A stretch of 64,000 bases of DNA from a virus. A program made the position numbers and the translations under genes. The stretch lies in the IMG/VR virus record IMGVR_UViG_3300046328_000499, positions 1 through 64,000 of that record; one strand, given 5' to 3'. The notes beneath the pieces are model-generated. The model was not told where the DNA came from, did not search any database, and saw only the letters and a program-made list of their open reading frames with translations. Below, in pieces: positions 8,900-18,173 of the stretch. The number at the start of each line of letters is the position of its first letter. Position 1 is the stretch's first letter.

Positions 8900-9715
8900 A
8901 TGGCAAATTTTTTTAGGGGTAAACAAATAGAACAGCCACAACAAACAATACCTTTTGGCAGTAATACTCAAACTCAAACTTTTGATACACTTTTTGTATA
9001 TGATGAAATTAATAAAAGATTAGGGATAAATAATAACACTCCACAAGCTACTTTAGATATTGGAGGAATTAATAATGGAGTATTACTACCAAGACTTACA
9101 ACAGCTCAAAGAAATTTATTGCCAAATATTGAATCTCTTTTAATATATAATACAGATACACAAGCTTTTCAACATAATTCTACAACAGGTTGGGTAACTA
9201 TTTATGATAGTTCTGGTGGTTCTGTGTTTGTAGACAAAAATGGCGATTTAATGAATAATTTAGCTACTTTAATATTTCAAGAAGTAGATTTATTGACTAA
9301 TATAAATTATCATACAATTGTTACAGGAAATTCTATTAATATCATAAACAATATTTCTAGTGTATATACAAAACTTCATTCAAATAAAATAGAATTTAAT
9401 AATGGAACTATATTTTCTACAAATCTTTCTGCTCTCACAAATAATACTTCAAACAACACTATTCTATTACCAAATAAATCTGGTACAATAGCTTTATTAT
9501 CAGATTTATTATCAAGTTCAAGTTACACACAAACTATAAATATTGTTTCTAACATACCTTATCTTATAACACATAATTTAAATAGTCTTAATATTATTAT
9601 TACTTATATATATAATACTGAAATAATAGAATTAGGAACAAGTGCTGTAACATTAAATACTGTTACCATTACAAGTTTTACTTCATTAAATAATTTATTA
9701 GTTATCCTTAAATAA
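8900..9715 (+). CDS. Putative short tail fibre protein, KQI adaptor type
   Basis: A 271-residue protein. Residues 1-105 repeat the module seen at the start of the product at 3582: FRGKQIEQ, an IPFG...DTLFVYD segment, NNTPQATLDI, GVLLPRLTTAQR, LIYNTD and GWVTI. The centre has an N-G-D-L-M-N-N-L motif like phage fibre shaft repeats. The C-terminus (TQTINIVSNIPYLITHNL...) resembles the end of the product at 9753. It probably shares an attachment site on the virion with other fibres that use this module. Confidence 0.6.
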   Translation: MANFFRGKQIEQPQQTIPFGSNTQTQTFDTLFVYDEINKRLGINNNTPQATLDIGGINNGVLLPRLTTAQRNLLPNIESLLIYNTDTQAFQHNSTTGWVTIYDSSGGSVFVDKNGDLMNNLATLIFQEVDLLTNINYHTIVTGNSINIINNISSVYTKLHSNKIEFNNGTIFSTNLSALTNNTSNNTILLPNKSGTIALLSDLLSSSSYTQTINIVSNIPYLITHNLNSLNIIITYIYNTEIIELGTSAVTLNTVTITSFTSLNNLLVILK

Positions 9716-9752
9716 AAACAATAATTTTTTACCTTTTATAACAATTTAAAAT

Positions 9753-10421
9753 ATGAAAAATTACACATTACAAGAATACGGCGCAGATTATAGTGGTTCA
9801 TTTACAAACAGAACTTTAGTTGATAAACAATATGTAGACACTTTAATTACAGGAGTTGGAGCTTTTGCAGGTTCTCACGATGCTTCTGCTGGATTATTAC
9901 CAACAACTGGTACAGGTATTGCATCTGCAATTGATAAAGGAGATTATTGGTTAGTTTCAGTTGCTGGAAATATTACAGGCTTAACTCCTATTACACAAGT
10001 AAAAATAGGAGATGTTTTGTTTGCTAAAATCTCTGGTGCAACATTAGCAGCTGACTTCTTTGTGGTTCAATCTAATGTAGACCAAGCTACTACAACAGTT
10101 GCAGGAATAGCTAGATTAGCTTCTGTTGGTGATGTAGCTACTCCAACTGCTGCATTGTTAAATACAACTGATATTATTACTCCTAACTTATTGTCTCAAT
10201 ATGTTACTAATACTACTGGTATATCTAGATATACACAAGCTGTAACTTTTGTAGCTTCAGTTGGTTTAGTAATCACTCACAACCTTAGTAGAAAATTTGT
10301 AGTCGTAGAAGTTTATGATGCAACAGATGTATTAGTTAAAGTAGAAGTTGTTTGTACTTCAACTACACAAGTAACATTAACTTCTTTATCTGCTTTTTCT
10401 GGAAATGTAATAATTTCTTAA
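9753..10421 (+). CDS. Putative fibre protein with YVDT motif
   Basis: A 222-residue protein. Near its start is FTNRTLVDKQYVDTLITG, a D-x-x-YVD-T-L trimeric fibre motif found in T4-like and Bacteroidota phage fibres. Next come GDYWLVSVAG and VKIGDVLFAK segments that match the 3582 product, and VAGIARLAS, another fibre motif. The C-terminus ends in beta strands (ITHNLSRKFVVVEVYD). A strong terminator follows at 10454. It probably forms part of the same fibre as the 8900 product. Confidence 0.6.
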   Translation: MKNYTLQEYGADYSGSFTNRTLVDKQYVDTLITGVGAFAGSHDASAGLLPTTGTGIASAIDKGDYWLVSVAGNITGLTPITQVKIGDVLFAKISGATLAADFFVVQSNVDQATTTVAGIARLASVGDVATPTAALLNTTDIITPNLLSQYVTNTTGISRYTQAVTFVASVGLVITHNLSRKFVVVEVYDATDVLVKVEVVCTSTTQVTLTSLSAFSGNVIIS

Positions 10422-10453
10422 TTTAAAATTTAATTAAAAAATAGTTTAAAACT

Positions 10454-10499
10454 AAAAACCTATATTTAATTATTTTAGTTATTTATAGGTTTTTTTATT
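10454..10499 (+). terminator. Intrinsic terminator
   Basis: A perfect 11-bp stem (10454-10464 with 10484-10494, AAAAACCTATA / TATAGGTTTTT) and a 19-base loop, with the right arm running into a T tract (10490-10496). It lies 32 bases after the stop at 10421. Confidence 0.75.
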
Positions 10500-10508
10500 T
10501 TAATATGT

Positions 10509-10892
10509 ATGAAAAATAAATTAATATTAGATTTTGAAAATCAAGAAGGTGTAATCAATTTATTAAACCCTATTCTATTACAGTCAGCTGCAACTAAAAA
10601 ATATGTAGATTATGAACCTTATACAATAAAAAATACTTCTTATACTGCAACAATAAATGACAAAAATATAGAAGTAATTACAGCTAATACTATACAAACT
10701 TTACCTTCAGCTATTGGTATGGCAGGAAAGTGTTTTAGAATTATAAATTGTAGTAATGGGATTATTAGAATCCACACAATCTCTTCTCAAACAATAGGAA
10801 ATAATATTATAACAAATCCTTTTTATATTGACTTACAATCTGAAGAATGGTTAGATGTAATAAGTAATAATAGTAATTGGAGAATTATATAA
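10509..10892 (+). CDS. Putative fibre tip or end domain protein
   Basis: A 127-residue protein. It starts with an AATKKYVDYEP segment (YVD motif near residue 36). A beta domain follows with GKCFRIINCSNGIIRI, SSQTIG and EEWLDVISNNSNWRII. That last pattern is typical of the C-terminal domain of fibre proteins in Bacteroidota phages. Here it stands as a separate small protein, so it may be a fibre tip or a split-off end of the upstream fibre. Confidence 0.55.
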   Translation: MKNKLILDFENQEGVINLLNPILLQSAATKKYVDYEPYTIKNTSYTATINDKNIEVITANTIQTLPSAIGMAGKCFRIINCSNGIIRIHTISSQTIGNNIITNPFYIDLQSEEWLDVISNNSNWRII

Positions 10893-10919
10893 ATTAAATA
10901 TTTAAAATAATTATGATTT

Positions 10920-12131
10920 ATGAGTGGATTCAAAAATATAAATTTTAATCCTAGTCAAATTAGTATAGATGCAGGAGGTCGTGTTAGAACTTCTAATTTT
11001 ACTACTTTATTTGATGGAAAGATTTTAAATAGTGATAATGTTTATTTATTTGATAATCAAGGAACAGGAGCTACAGCTTATGCAAATAATAAATTTAATT
11101 TGTCTGTTAATTCTGGTCAATATGTAGTTCGTCAAACAACTCAATTTTTTCCTTATTTTTCTGGAAAATCTCAATTTGTTGAATGCACTTTTGATAACTT
11201 TCAAATAGAAGCAAATACTGTTAAAAGAGTTGGGTATTTTTCTTCTAATACTGTAGCCCCATTTGCAACTAATTATGATGGATTTTATTTAGAGAATGAT
11301 GGAACAACATTTAGATTGAAAGCTGAACGACTTGGTATAACTACTATAAATATACCCTGGACATCTTGGGATAATTATAATTTAATCTCTAGCTATAATT
11401 GGAGTAATTTTACAGTACTTGCATTTGATTTTCTTTGGTTAGGTGGAGCTGTATTAAGAATATATTTAAAAACTGATTTAGGGTTTATATTAGCTCATAC
11501 AATGAATTATTCAGGAAATTCAACAGATACTTTTATTGCTTCTCCAAATCAACCTGTAAGATATGAAATAAGAAGTACAACTGGAACAGGAAGTTTAAGA
11601 TATATCTGTTCTCAAGTTGCCACAGAAGGTTCTATTAGTGAGTCTGGATATAATAATTCTGTTAAATCTTTGTCTACAGTTGCAATTTCTTCTAATACAA
11701 TTGCTAGTATTGGTACAGTTTATCCTTTAAAAGCAATCAGAAAAAAAACAACTAATAGAGATAATGCAATAAGAATTTCTGGTTTAGGTGTATTTGTATC
11801 TAGTGCTGCTGATATTGTTATTTGGTCTTTACAACTTAATCCTGTGTTATCAGCACCTTTAACTTGGATTGGTGTTACAAATAGTGCAATAGAAGAAGCT
11901 AATGGTAGTGCTGCTGCTGCAATAGCTATTACAGTAACTACTCCAGGCAGAGTTTTAGCTTCTGGAATTTTAGGTCAAAACAGTGTAATTCCAACAAACC
12001 TTTTTGAAAAAGATTACCTATCTTATTTAGGTTCTACTTTAAATAATACAATGAATACATTAGTTTTATGTGTGCAACCTATAACAGCTACTATAACATT
12101 AAATGGAATAATTAATTTTCAAGAGTACTAA
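10920..12131 (+). CDS. Putative virion surface or fibre protein
   Basis: A 403-residue beta-rich protein. It contains a VRTSNFTTLFDGK start, then DNVYLFDNQGTGATAY, SGQYVVRQTTQFFPYFSGKSQ and VKRVGYFSSN...DGFYLEN. From memory, these match a family of structural proteins widespread in aquatic tailed phages, with an FPYFSGKSQ...G-x-F-x-x-x-x-D-G-x-x-L-E pattern. The fold is probably concanavalin-like. It lies at the end of the fibre cluster. The exact position in the virion is not known. Confidence 0.6.
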   Translation: MSGFKNINFNPSQISIDAGGRVRTSNFTTLFDGKILNSDNVYLFDNQGTGATAYANNKFNLSVNSGQYVVRQTTQFFPYFSGKSQFVECTFDNFQIEANTVKRVGYFSSNTVAPFATNYDGFYLENDGTTFRLKAERLGITTINIPWTSWDNYNLISSYNWSNFTVLAFDFLWLGGAVLRIYLKTDLGFILAHTMNYSGNSTDTFIASPNQPVRYEIRSTTGTGSLRYICSQVATEGSISESGYNNSVKSLSTVAISSNTIASIGTVYPLKAIRKKTTNRDNAIRISGLGVFVSSAADIVIWSLQLNPVLSAPLTWIGVTNSAIEEANGSAAAAIAITVTTPGRVLASGILGQNSVIPTNLFEKDYLSYLGSTLNNTMNTLVLCVQPITATITLNGIINFQEY

Positions 12132-12146
12132 ACAATATTAAACAAT

Positions 12147-12554
12147 ATGAGAATTTTACAAGAAAAGAAAATAGAAGCCGATTCAATTACAGGTTTAGAT
12201 AGATATATTCAAATATATCGTGTAGATATTGATGGGTCTATAAATACAATAACAATTTATTATCAAATAAATTTATTGTCTCCTACAAAAATTATAATGA
12301 AAACAGAATCTGAAAATTCTTTTACTAGATTTGATAGATTAGAAACTTACAAAGATATAGCAATAGAAGTAACTCCTTCTGTATACGATGAGAATAATAC
12401 TTTAGTGACTGCTGCTACATTTGAAATTAAGACAGTTGTAGATCGTCCAGCTAATTTAAAATTTACACAATTAGAAACAAGTGCAGTAGGTCAAGGTATA
12501 AAACAAATTCTTAGATTAGATTTAGATTTGTACCCTAATTTTCAACAAAAATAG
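12147..12554 (+). CDS. Hypothetical protein, end of fibre cluster
   Basis: A 135-residue protein of unknown family, predicted mostly beta (YIQIYRVDIDGSINTITIYYQI). It starts MRILQEKKI, loosely like the KQI starts of nearby fibre proteins. It lies 15 bases after the previous stop and ends with TAG 42 bases before the endolysin, so it may be a small structural protein or fibre accessory. Confidence 0.5.
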   Translation: MRILQEKKIEADSITGLDRYIQIYRVDIDGSINTITIYYQINLLSPTKIIMKTESENSFTRFDRLETYKDIAIEVTPSVYDENNTLVTAATFEIKTVVDRPANLKFTQLETSAVGQGIKQILRLDLDLYPNFQQK

Positions 12555-12596
12555 TCGAGATAATAAGTAAAATAATAAAGTAAAATAAAATAATAT

Positions 12597-13190
12597 ATGA
12601 AACAATTATCAAGTATAAGAAATATACAATATTTAGTTGTTCATTGTCATGCAGGAAATCAGTTTGATAAAGCAGAAGACATAGCTAGATATGAAAAATT
12701 TACATTAGGTTGGAAAAGGAGTGGTTATCACGTAGTAATTGAAAAAGAAGCTCGTAGTCCAGAAATAGAAAATTCAGGAGTTGTAAGACTTATTTCTGAT
12801 GATTTAATTAGTAATGGAGTAGCTGTATATAACAATAATATAGATATAAAAATATCAAATAGTAATTCTGTAAATATTTGTTATACAGGAGGTTTAAAAC
12901 AAGAAAACAAAAAAATTCTTAGAGATCGTAAAAATAATTTTATTCCTGTCGATAATCGTACGGAGTATCAATTAAAAATGATGGAATCTATTATAAAATG
13001 GTATGTATCTACTTATCCAGATATTAAAATATTAGGACATAATCAAGTTGCAGTCAATGAAGTTATGAGACCTACATTTAAAACTTGTCCTAATTTCTCT
13101 GTCCCTAGATATTTAAAAAGTATTGGAATTTCTGATAAAAATATATATTTTACTGATAATTTTACAGTATTGGAAAGAATGAAATATTAA
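12597..13190 (+). CDS. N-acetylmuramoyl-L-alanine amidase (endolysin)
   Basis: A 197-residue protein of the Amidase_2 / T7-lysozyme type. It cleaves the amide bond between muramic acid and the stem peptide of peptidoglycan. Expected zinc ligands are visible: H16 in YLVVHCHAG, H148 in LGHNQV and C164 in KTCPNFSV, with K162 beside the Cys as in T7 lysozyme. SGYHVVIEKE supplies the usual G-Y-H segment. There is no signal peptide or separate wall-binding domain, so release would need a holin; a small membrane protein is encoded 0.9 kb downstream. Confidence 0.85.
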   Translation: MKQLSSIRNIQYLVVHCHAGNQFDKAEDIARYEKFTLGWKRSGYHVVIEKEARSPEIENSGVVRLISDDLISNGVAVYNNNIDIKISNSNSVNICYTGGLKQENKKILRDRKNNFIPVDNRTEYQLKMMESIIKWYVSTYPDIKILGHNQVAVNEVMRPTFKTCPNFSVPRYLKSIGISDKNIYFTDNFTVLERMKY

Positions 13191-13192
13191 TC

Positions 13193-13200
13193 TATATTTG
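13193..13200 (+). promoter_or_regulatory. Possible Bacteroidota-type -7 element
   Basis: TATATTTG matches the Bacteroidota -7 consensus TAnnTTTG and lies 35 bases before the nuclease start. The -33 region (ATTGG near 13169) is only a partial match to TTTG. In DNA this AT-rich the match could arise by chance. Confidence 0.25.
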
Positions 13201-13234
13201 TTTCATAACAAAATAAATTATAAAAATTAGACAA

Positions 13235-14131
13235 ATGGCTTTAACAAATAATAGAAAATCGTCTCCAGTAAAGCAAAAGAAAGTAGTTAAAAGTTATGAA
13301 GAACAAATAGAAGATGCTAAAAATAAGAACAAACATTTATTAAGAGATACCACTTGTAAATATAATCTAGATTTATTTAAACAAGACAGGTTTAAATTTA
13401 ATGAGTATATTGAATACGATGACAAACACCATACTTACACTCACACACTATTAAAAAAAAGATACACTTCTGTAACTACTTTAATAGGAAAATATGCACA
13501 TAAATTTGAATCTGATAAATTTAAAGCTAAATCTACAATGGATAAGTTTGGTATGACTTATGAAGAAGTATTAAAATATTGGGATAATATTAGAGATCAA
13601 TCTACAAACAGAGGTTCAGCAATACATTATAGTTTAGATAAGATGCTAAATAATAATGAAATTATTGAAAGTATTGTAAAGAATTACGCTATTGATGACG
13701 AAATAATCTATTATCTTGAATATATGTCTAAAATATTTGATAGATACAAAGAGTGCAAAATTCACGCAGAAGAGATACTCTATTCACATAAACATCAAAT
13801 TGCAGGACAAGCTGATTTAGTTATTGAAGGAAAAGATTTTATTGAAATACACGATTATAAAACTAATGACAAAGAATTAAAATACGAAGGCTACAATAAT
13901 CAAATGATGAAATCTCCTATAAAAGAACAACCTTCTGGAGATTTAGGAAAATACGAATTACAATTAAATATTTATGCTTTATTTGCTGAACAGATATACA
14001 AAAAACCTGTTACAAAATTAGTTGTTCATCATTTAAGATTTGTAGATAATCAACCTTGTTGTAAAGAAATTGAATTAAAGATAAATCAAGAAATTATAAC
14101 TAAATTATTAAATCACTATGTCAATGAATAA
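13235..14131 (+). CDS. PD-(D/E)XK family nuclease
   Basis: A 298-residue protein. The nuclease core is visible: H131 in RGSAIHYSL, D194 in AGQADLVIEG, E204/D207 and K209 in FIEIHDYKTND, and a Q-x-x-x-Y motif in ELQLNIYAL. This is the pattern of RecB/Cas4-like exonucleases. The N-terminal ~100 residues include a KRYTSVTTLIGKYAHKF segment common in phage members of the family. It lies between the endolysin and the packaging genes, so a role in DNA processing at packaging or in degrading host DNA is possible. It overlaps the next gene by 14 bases. Confidence 0.8.
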   Translation: MALTNNRKSSPVKQKKVVKSYEEQIEDAKNKNKHLLRDTTCKYNLDLFKQDRFKFNEYIEYDDKHHTYTHTLLKKRYTSVTTLIGKYAHKFESDKFKAKSTMDKFGMTYEEVLKYWDNIRDQSTNRGSAIHYSLDKMLNNNEIIESIVKNYAIDDEIIYYLEYMSKIFDRYKECKIHAEEILYSHKHQIAGQADLVIEGKDFIEIHDYKTNDKELKYEGYNNQMMKSPIKEQPSGDLGKYELQLNIYALFAEQIYKKPVTKLVVHHLRFVDNQPCCKEIELKINQEIITKLLNHYVNE

Positions 14132-14348
14132 TGAAAATATAGATAAAATAGAATCAAAAGAATCAGCAAAATCCACAGATAAAGCTACAATATCTTTAAA
14201 ATATTATGAACAATTATTAGAAGCAAGTAAAAAAGTAGAAAAATTAGAAACACAAAATACTCTATATCAAAAAGTAATTCTAGGTTTAATTGGAGTAGCT
14301 ATTGTATTTGGTTTAGCTTTTTCAGTTGTAGCTTCTAAATATATGTAG
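14118..14348 (+). CDS. Small membrane protein, possible holin or spanin-like
   Basis: A 76-residue protein. Residues 25-48 look like a short coiled coil (YYEQLLEASKKVEKLE). Residues 50-71 form one hydrophobic membrane helix (VILGLIGVAIVFGLAFSVVA), followed by the short tail SKYM. It lies close to the amidase gene, so a lysis role such as holin or holin-like protein is plausible. With one C-terminal membrane helix, other roles are equally open. The stop is TAG. Confidence 0.5.
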   Translation: MSMNNENIDKIESKESAKSTDKATISLKYYEQLLEASKKVEKLETQNTLYQKVILGLIGVAIVFGLAFSVVASKYM

Positions 14349-14370
14349 TAATATATAAAATGTTTAAATT

Positions 14371-14724
14371 ATGCAAACAGATACAACAAACAGGTACAAC
14401 TTAGAATTTTCTTTTATGTCTGATGTAGAATGTGATATATCAGGAATTGCGTTTAATACAATGTCAAGAGCAGCTGGAAAAATAAATGAAATTGAAGTTT
14501 ATTTATATTATAATCCAAATCAAGTTACTTTACTTACACTTTTAAAATATAATTTAACTATTGTAGATTCTGTTATTCCAATGAATGCAATAAAAGAAGA
14601 AGATTATATTAATCCAAGAGCTTCTGATTGGGACGGAAAAAATGATTTTGAATCATTAGAAAAATTCACTTACTATTGCAATGTATTATTAGATAAATAC
14701 AAACAAAAAATTGAAAAGGTTTAA
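14371..14724 (+). CDS. Hypothetical protein
   Basis: A 117-residue protein of unknown family. It looks soluble, with alternating beta and alpha segments and an acidic middle (IKEEDYINPRASDWDGKNDFE). It sits between the small membrane protein and the packaging block. Nothing in the sequence indicates function. Confidence 0.45.
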   Translation: MQTDTTNRYNLEFSFMSDVECDISGIAFNTMSRAAGKINEIEVYLYYNPNQVTLLTLLKYNLTIVDSVIPMNAIKEEDYINPRASDWDGKNDFESLEKFTYYCNVLLDKYKQKIEKV

Positions 14725-14799
14725 TTAAGGTTAAGTTAATATTTAGTTGGTGTTTAGTTTTAAAATTTTAATTAATAATTTAATGTAAATGATAATAAA

Positions 14800-15363
14800 A
14801 TGTTAAGACTATTTGAATATGAAAATTTTGTACCAACTTTAAATATTGAAGGTATATTACTCATTCCAGAATTTAAAAAATTAGTTGCATTAGATAAGTC
14901 AAAAAATAAAGATTTAACTAATAGATATTTTACATTTCTTTTTCTTAATAAAGATCCAATGTCTCCTCACGTAGAGGAAACCAAAAAGAAAAGATTTGAA
15001 TCAGCTTTAATTGCTTCTGAATTAACTACTGAAGATGTATTAAAACCTGAATATCTTGCAGCAGAAAAGAAATTTGACTCATTAATTAATTCTAATAGAG
15101 TTCTTAATATGATTTCTGCTTCAATGGAATTAGTAGATACTTTATGTGAACATTATAGAACAGTATCTTTTGATAAATATATTGAAGAAGGTCCACATAG
15201 AGGACAAAGAATCGATCAACCTTATGATGCAGTGAAGATGTTAAAAGAAAGTAATACTATTATGGACGAGTTACAAAATCTTAGAAAAGTTGCAGAAAAA
15301 GAATTAAAACAAGATAAAAAATTGAATAAAGGTGGAGCAGAAGGAGGTTTTATAGAATGGTAG
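14800..15363 (+). CDS. Hypothetical protein upstream of TerL, possible small terminase
   Basis: A 187-residue, mostly helical, charged protein. It ends with a Lys/Glu-rich helix and a Gly-rich tail (KGGAEGGFIEW). It lies 79 bases upstream of the large terminase, the usual place of the small terminase subunit. No helix-turn-helix could be recognised with certainty, so the TerS idea rests on location, size and helical character. The small winged-helix protein at 18174 is a competing candidate. Confidence 0.45.
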   Translation: MLRLFEYENFVPTLNIEGILLIPEFKKLVALDKSKNKDLTNRYFTFLFLNKDPMSPHVEETKKKRFESALIASELTTEDVLKPEYLAAEKKFDSLINSNRVLNMISASMELVDTLCEHYRTVSFDKYIEEGPHRGQRIDQPYDAVKMLKESNTIMDELQNLRKVAEKELKQDKKLNKGGAEGGFIEW

Positions 15364-15442
15364 TCAACTTTAATTAATTTATTTTTAAATAACTTTCTTT
15401 TGTTGTAAAATAAAAAATGAAAATAAGTAATAAATATAAACA

Positions 15443-17539
15443 ATGAATATAATAACTACCATAAATGATGAATTACCTTATTTTAAAGGTGATTATTTAA
15501 TGAATACACATCGATTTCAAGATGCCATAAATAAAAAACTTAAAACTGGGTATTATTCTTTATATAAAAAAGGTACTCAACAATATAAAGAATTTTGGTT
15601 GAGTGAGTTTGATAAATGTATGAATGGTTATACAATAGGTGAAGTTAGAATTACTGGATACCATTATTTCTATTTAAATTATGTTCAAATAGAACTTCAA
15701 GAAGATTATATATTAAACGGTAAAAAACTAACTAAAAAAATAACCAAAAATCCTAATTTTTGGAAATTAGATTATGATTGGTTTAATGTTGTAGAAGAAG
15801 CTGAACAAGAAGAAAAACATCTTATAGTATTAAAACCTAGAAGAGCTGGTTGGTCTTATAAACAAGCTGCAATGGGAGCAAGAGATTATGCTATAAGAAC
15901 ACCTAATATGAAAGGAGAGTATCGCAAAGTAATATATGCAGCTACTGATGAAGAATATTTAACTAATATTTTAGCTTTTGTTTGGGCTAATATAAACTAT
16001 CTTGATAAAGAAACAGAGATGGCTATGTTTCACGCTAGAATGGGAGCAAATACAGCTACACATAAAAAAGCTTCAGGAAAACTAGAAAAATCTAACATAG
16101 AAACTCAAACAGGTGGAGAAATATTAGGTTTGTTAGCAAGTAATCCACATAAATTTAGAGGTAAGTCTGCTTATAAGATACATCTTGAAGAATTTGGTTC
16201 TTTTAAAAAAGCAAAAGAAGCAATTGAAGTTATTCGACCTGTTGTAGAAGAAGGAGGTGCATTTATTGGTCAAATTATAGCTTGGGGTACAGGAGGTGAA
16301 ATAGGAGCAGGAATTGAAGGATTAAAAGAAATATTCCGTAATCCTAAAGGATTTGGTTTTAAAACTTTCGATAATTCTATTTATGGAGATTTATATAAAG
16401 AATCTGGATTTTTCTTTCCATACACTCAAATTAATATAAAATGTATGGATAAGTTTGGAAACATTGATCAAGAAGAATCTTTATCTAATGTATTAAAAAT
16501 AAGAGAAGAACAAAAATTATTAAAATCTCCTGATGATTATCAAAAGTATGTTGCTGAACATTGTTTAAATCCAGATGAAGCTTTTAGAGAGATTAGAGCT
16601 TGTATATTTAATCTTGATAAATTAGTTAATCAAAGAATTTGGTTAGAACAACCTACAAATAAACCTAATATTAAAATAGGTCGATTAGAATTTTTATTTG
16701 ATAAACAAGGAAAAATTGCAGGTTGTGAATTTATTTCAGACAAAAATGGTAAAATACATATCCTACAACCGCCTCATAGAGGAGAAGATAATAGCGAACC
16801 TCCTGCAAATCTTTATATAGCTGGTATTGATGGTATTGATATGGGAGAAGATTTAACTGTAACAAAAAATAATTCAGAATTTGCAATGATTATTAAAAAA
16901 CGTACTAATTCAATGTATGATGATTACAATAATACTTATGTTGCTTATTATTGTGACAGACCTCGTGACGAAAGAGAATGTTTTGATAATGCTTTAAAAT
17001 TATCTATTTGGTACAATTGTCAAATCAATCTTGAAAAAACTCGTATTATGGTATATCAATATTTTAGAGAACACAAACTAGGAGATTTTTCACATAAATT
17101 TATGGCACCTTCTAATGCTCTTAGCAATAAATTTAGAATTACAAATAATACAAGAGATTTTGGTACAAAAGCTACAAGTGAAACTAATAATTTAATGGAT
17201 AATCATTTAAAAAACTATATAGAAGATAATTGTGATAAAATTAAATTTGAAAGATTTTTAGTAGATGCTTCAAACTATAATCCAGATAAAAGAGGAAATT
17301 ATGATATTATTGTAGCTTTAGGATTGTGTGAACTAGCAGATAAAGAATTAGAAATGTTGAGATTAGTTCCTAAAGAAAATAATGAAAAAATTGTTCAACT
17401 AAAATCTTTTTATGTAGATGAAAATGGATATAAAAGATATGGTTATGATCCTAAAGTAAAAATTAAATATGAAAAACAAAAACAAATATCTTATTTAGAT
17501 AGGTCTAAAAATAAAAATGGAACAATAAAATATGATTAA
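15443..17539 (+). CDS. terL: Terminase large subunit
   Basis: A 698-residue DNA-packaging motor protein. The ATPase domain shows a Walker A-like KPRRAGWSYKQA (from K131; the loop is R-R-A-G-W-S) and Walker B hydrophobics followed by acidic residues in YKIHLEEFG (244-252). The C-terminal nuclease domain has AGIDGIDMGED (from residue 460) with aspartates placed as in RNase H-like terminase nucleases. A C-terminal DIIVALGLCELAD segment resembles the last helix of that domain. The length fits crAss-like TerL proteins. It overlaps the next gene by 8 bases, and the portal gene follows after two small genes. Confidence 0.85.
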   Translation: MNIITTINDELPYFKGDYLMNTHRFQDAINKKLKTGYYSLYKKGTQQYKEFWLSEFDKCMNGYTIGEVRITGYHYFYLNYVQIELQEDYILNGKKLTKKITKNPNFWKLDYDWFNVVEEAEQEEKHLIVLKPRRAGWSYKQAAMGARDYAIRTPNMKGEYRKVIYAATDEEYLTNILAFVWANINYLDKETEMAMFHARMGANTATHKKASGKLEKSNIETQTGGEILGLLASNPHKFRGKSAYKIHLEEFGSFKKAKEAIEVIRPVVEEGGAFIGQIIAWGTGGEIGAGIEGLKEIFRNPKGFGFKTFDNSIYGDLYKESGFFFPYTQINIKCMDKFGNIDQEESLSNVLKIREEQKLLKSPDDYQKYVAEHCLNPDEAFREIRACIFNLDKLVNQRIWLEQPTNKPNIKIGRLEFLFDKQGKIAGCEFISDKNGKIHILQPPHRGEDNSEPPANLYIAGIDGIDMGEDLTVTKNNSEFAMIIKKRTNSMYDDYNNTYVAYYCDRPRDERECFDNALKLSIWYNCQINLEKTRIMVYQYFREHKLGDFSHKFMAPSNALSNKFRITNNTRDFGTKATSETNNLMDNHLKNYIEDNCDKIKFERFLVDASNYNPDKRGNYDIIVALGLCELADKELEMLRLVPKENNEKIVQLKSFYVDENGYKRYGYDPKVKIKYEKQKQISYLDRSKNKNGTIKYD

Positions 17540-18167
17540 TAATTATAAAAACCTTACAGCAATAGTAAAAGGGCACATAAAAAGTTTATTTGGAGCAGAT
17601 GAAGTGCTCTATAAAGAAAGAATAGCAATTTGTCATACTTGCCCTTTATATAATAAAGGAAATGGAATTTTGCCTGAGCATTGTAATAATAAAAAATTAT
17701 CAAAAATAATACCTGATGAAGAATTAATAGCTAATTTTTTTACTTATATTAAAGAAGAAGGTATTTCTTATGAAACTTTATCAACAGGTACATATCTGTC
17801 TCTACAACAAGAAGGTTATTTATTAGGTTGTGGTTGTCATTTATCAGCAAAATCAAGAAGTCAAGAAAATAACTGCCCTCTTAATAAATGGAGGTTATTA
17901 GACCAAATAAAAAGTGTTATACAATTTGTAAGAGAGAATAAAATTTCGTCTAATAAAATAGAACTTACTTACAATCAAATTTTAGCAATGTTTATAGCTC
18001 ATTATTTATATAAACATATACACATTGCTTATATTCACTTATTTGATAATATTGAAGGAGTTCAACTATCTCGAATATTTGATTTACTTGAAACAGGTTT
18101 AGCACAATTATTAAATAATGGAAGTTTATCAGAAGATTATTTAAAAGAATTGAAAATTTTATTGTAA
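17532..18167 (+). CDS. Cys-cluster (zinc-binding-like) protein between TerL and portal
   Basis: A 211-residue protein. Residues 30-120 hold a Cys pattern: ICHTCPLY, EHC, GCGCHLSAKSRS and NNCPLNKW. This C-x-x-CP ... C-G-C ... CP-x-x-K-W pattern recurs in small phage proteins near packaging and neck genes and is thought to bind zinc. The rest is helical. It overlaps TerL by 8 bases, which suggests coupled translation. A role at the packaging or neck stage fits the location, but biochemical function is unknown. Confidence 0.6.
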   Translation: MINNYKNLTAIVKGHIKSLFGADEVLYKERIAICHTCPLYNKGNGILPEHCNNKKLSKIIPDEELIANFFTYIKEEGISYETLSTGTYLSLQQEGYLLGCGCHLSAKSRSQENNCPLNKWRLLDQIKSVIQFVRENKISSNKIELTYNQILAMFIAHYLYKHIHIAYIHLFDNIEGVQLSRIFDLLETGLAQLLNNGSLSEDYLKELKILL

Positions 18168-18173
18168 ATTATT

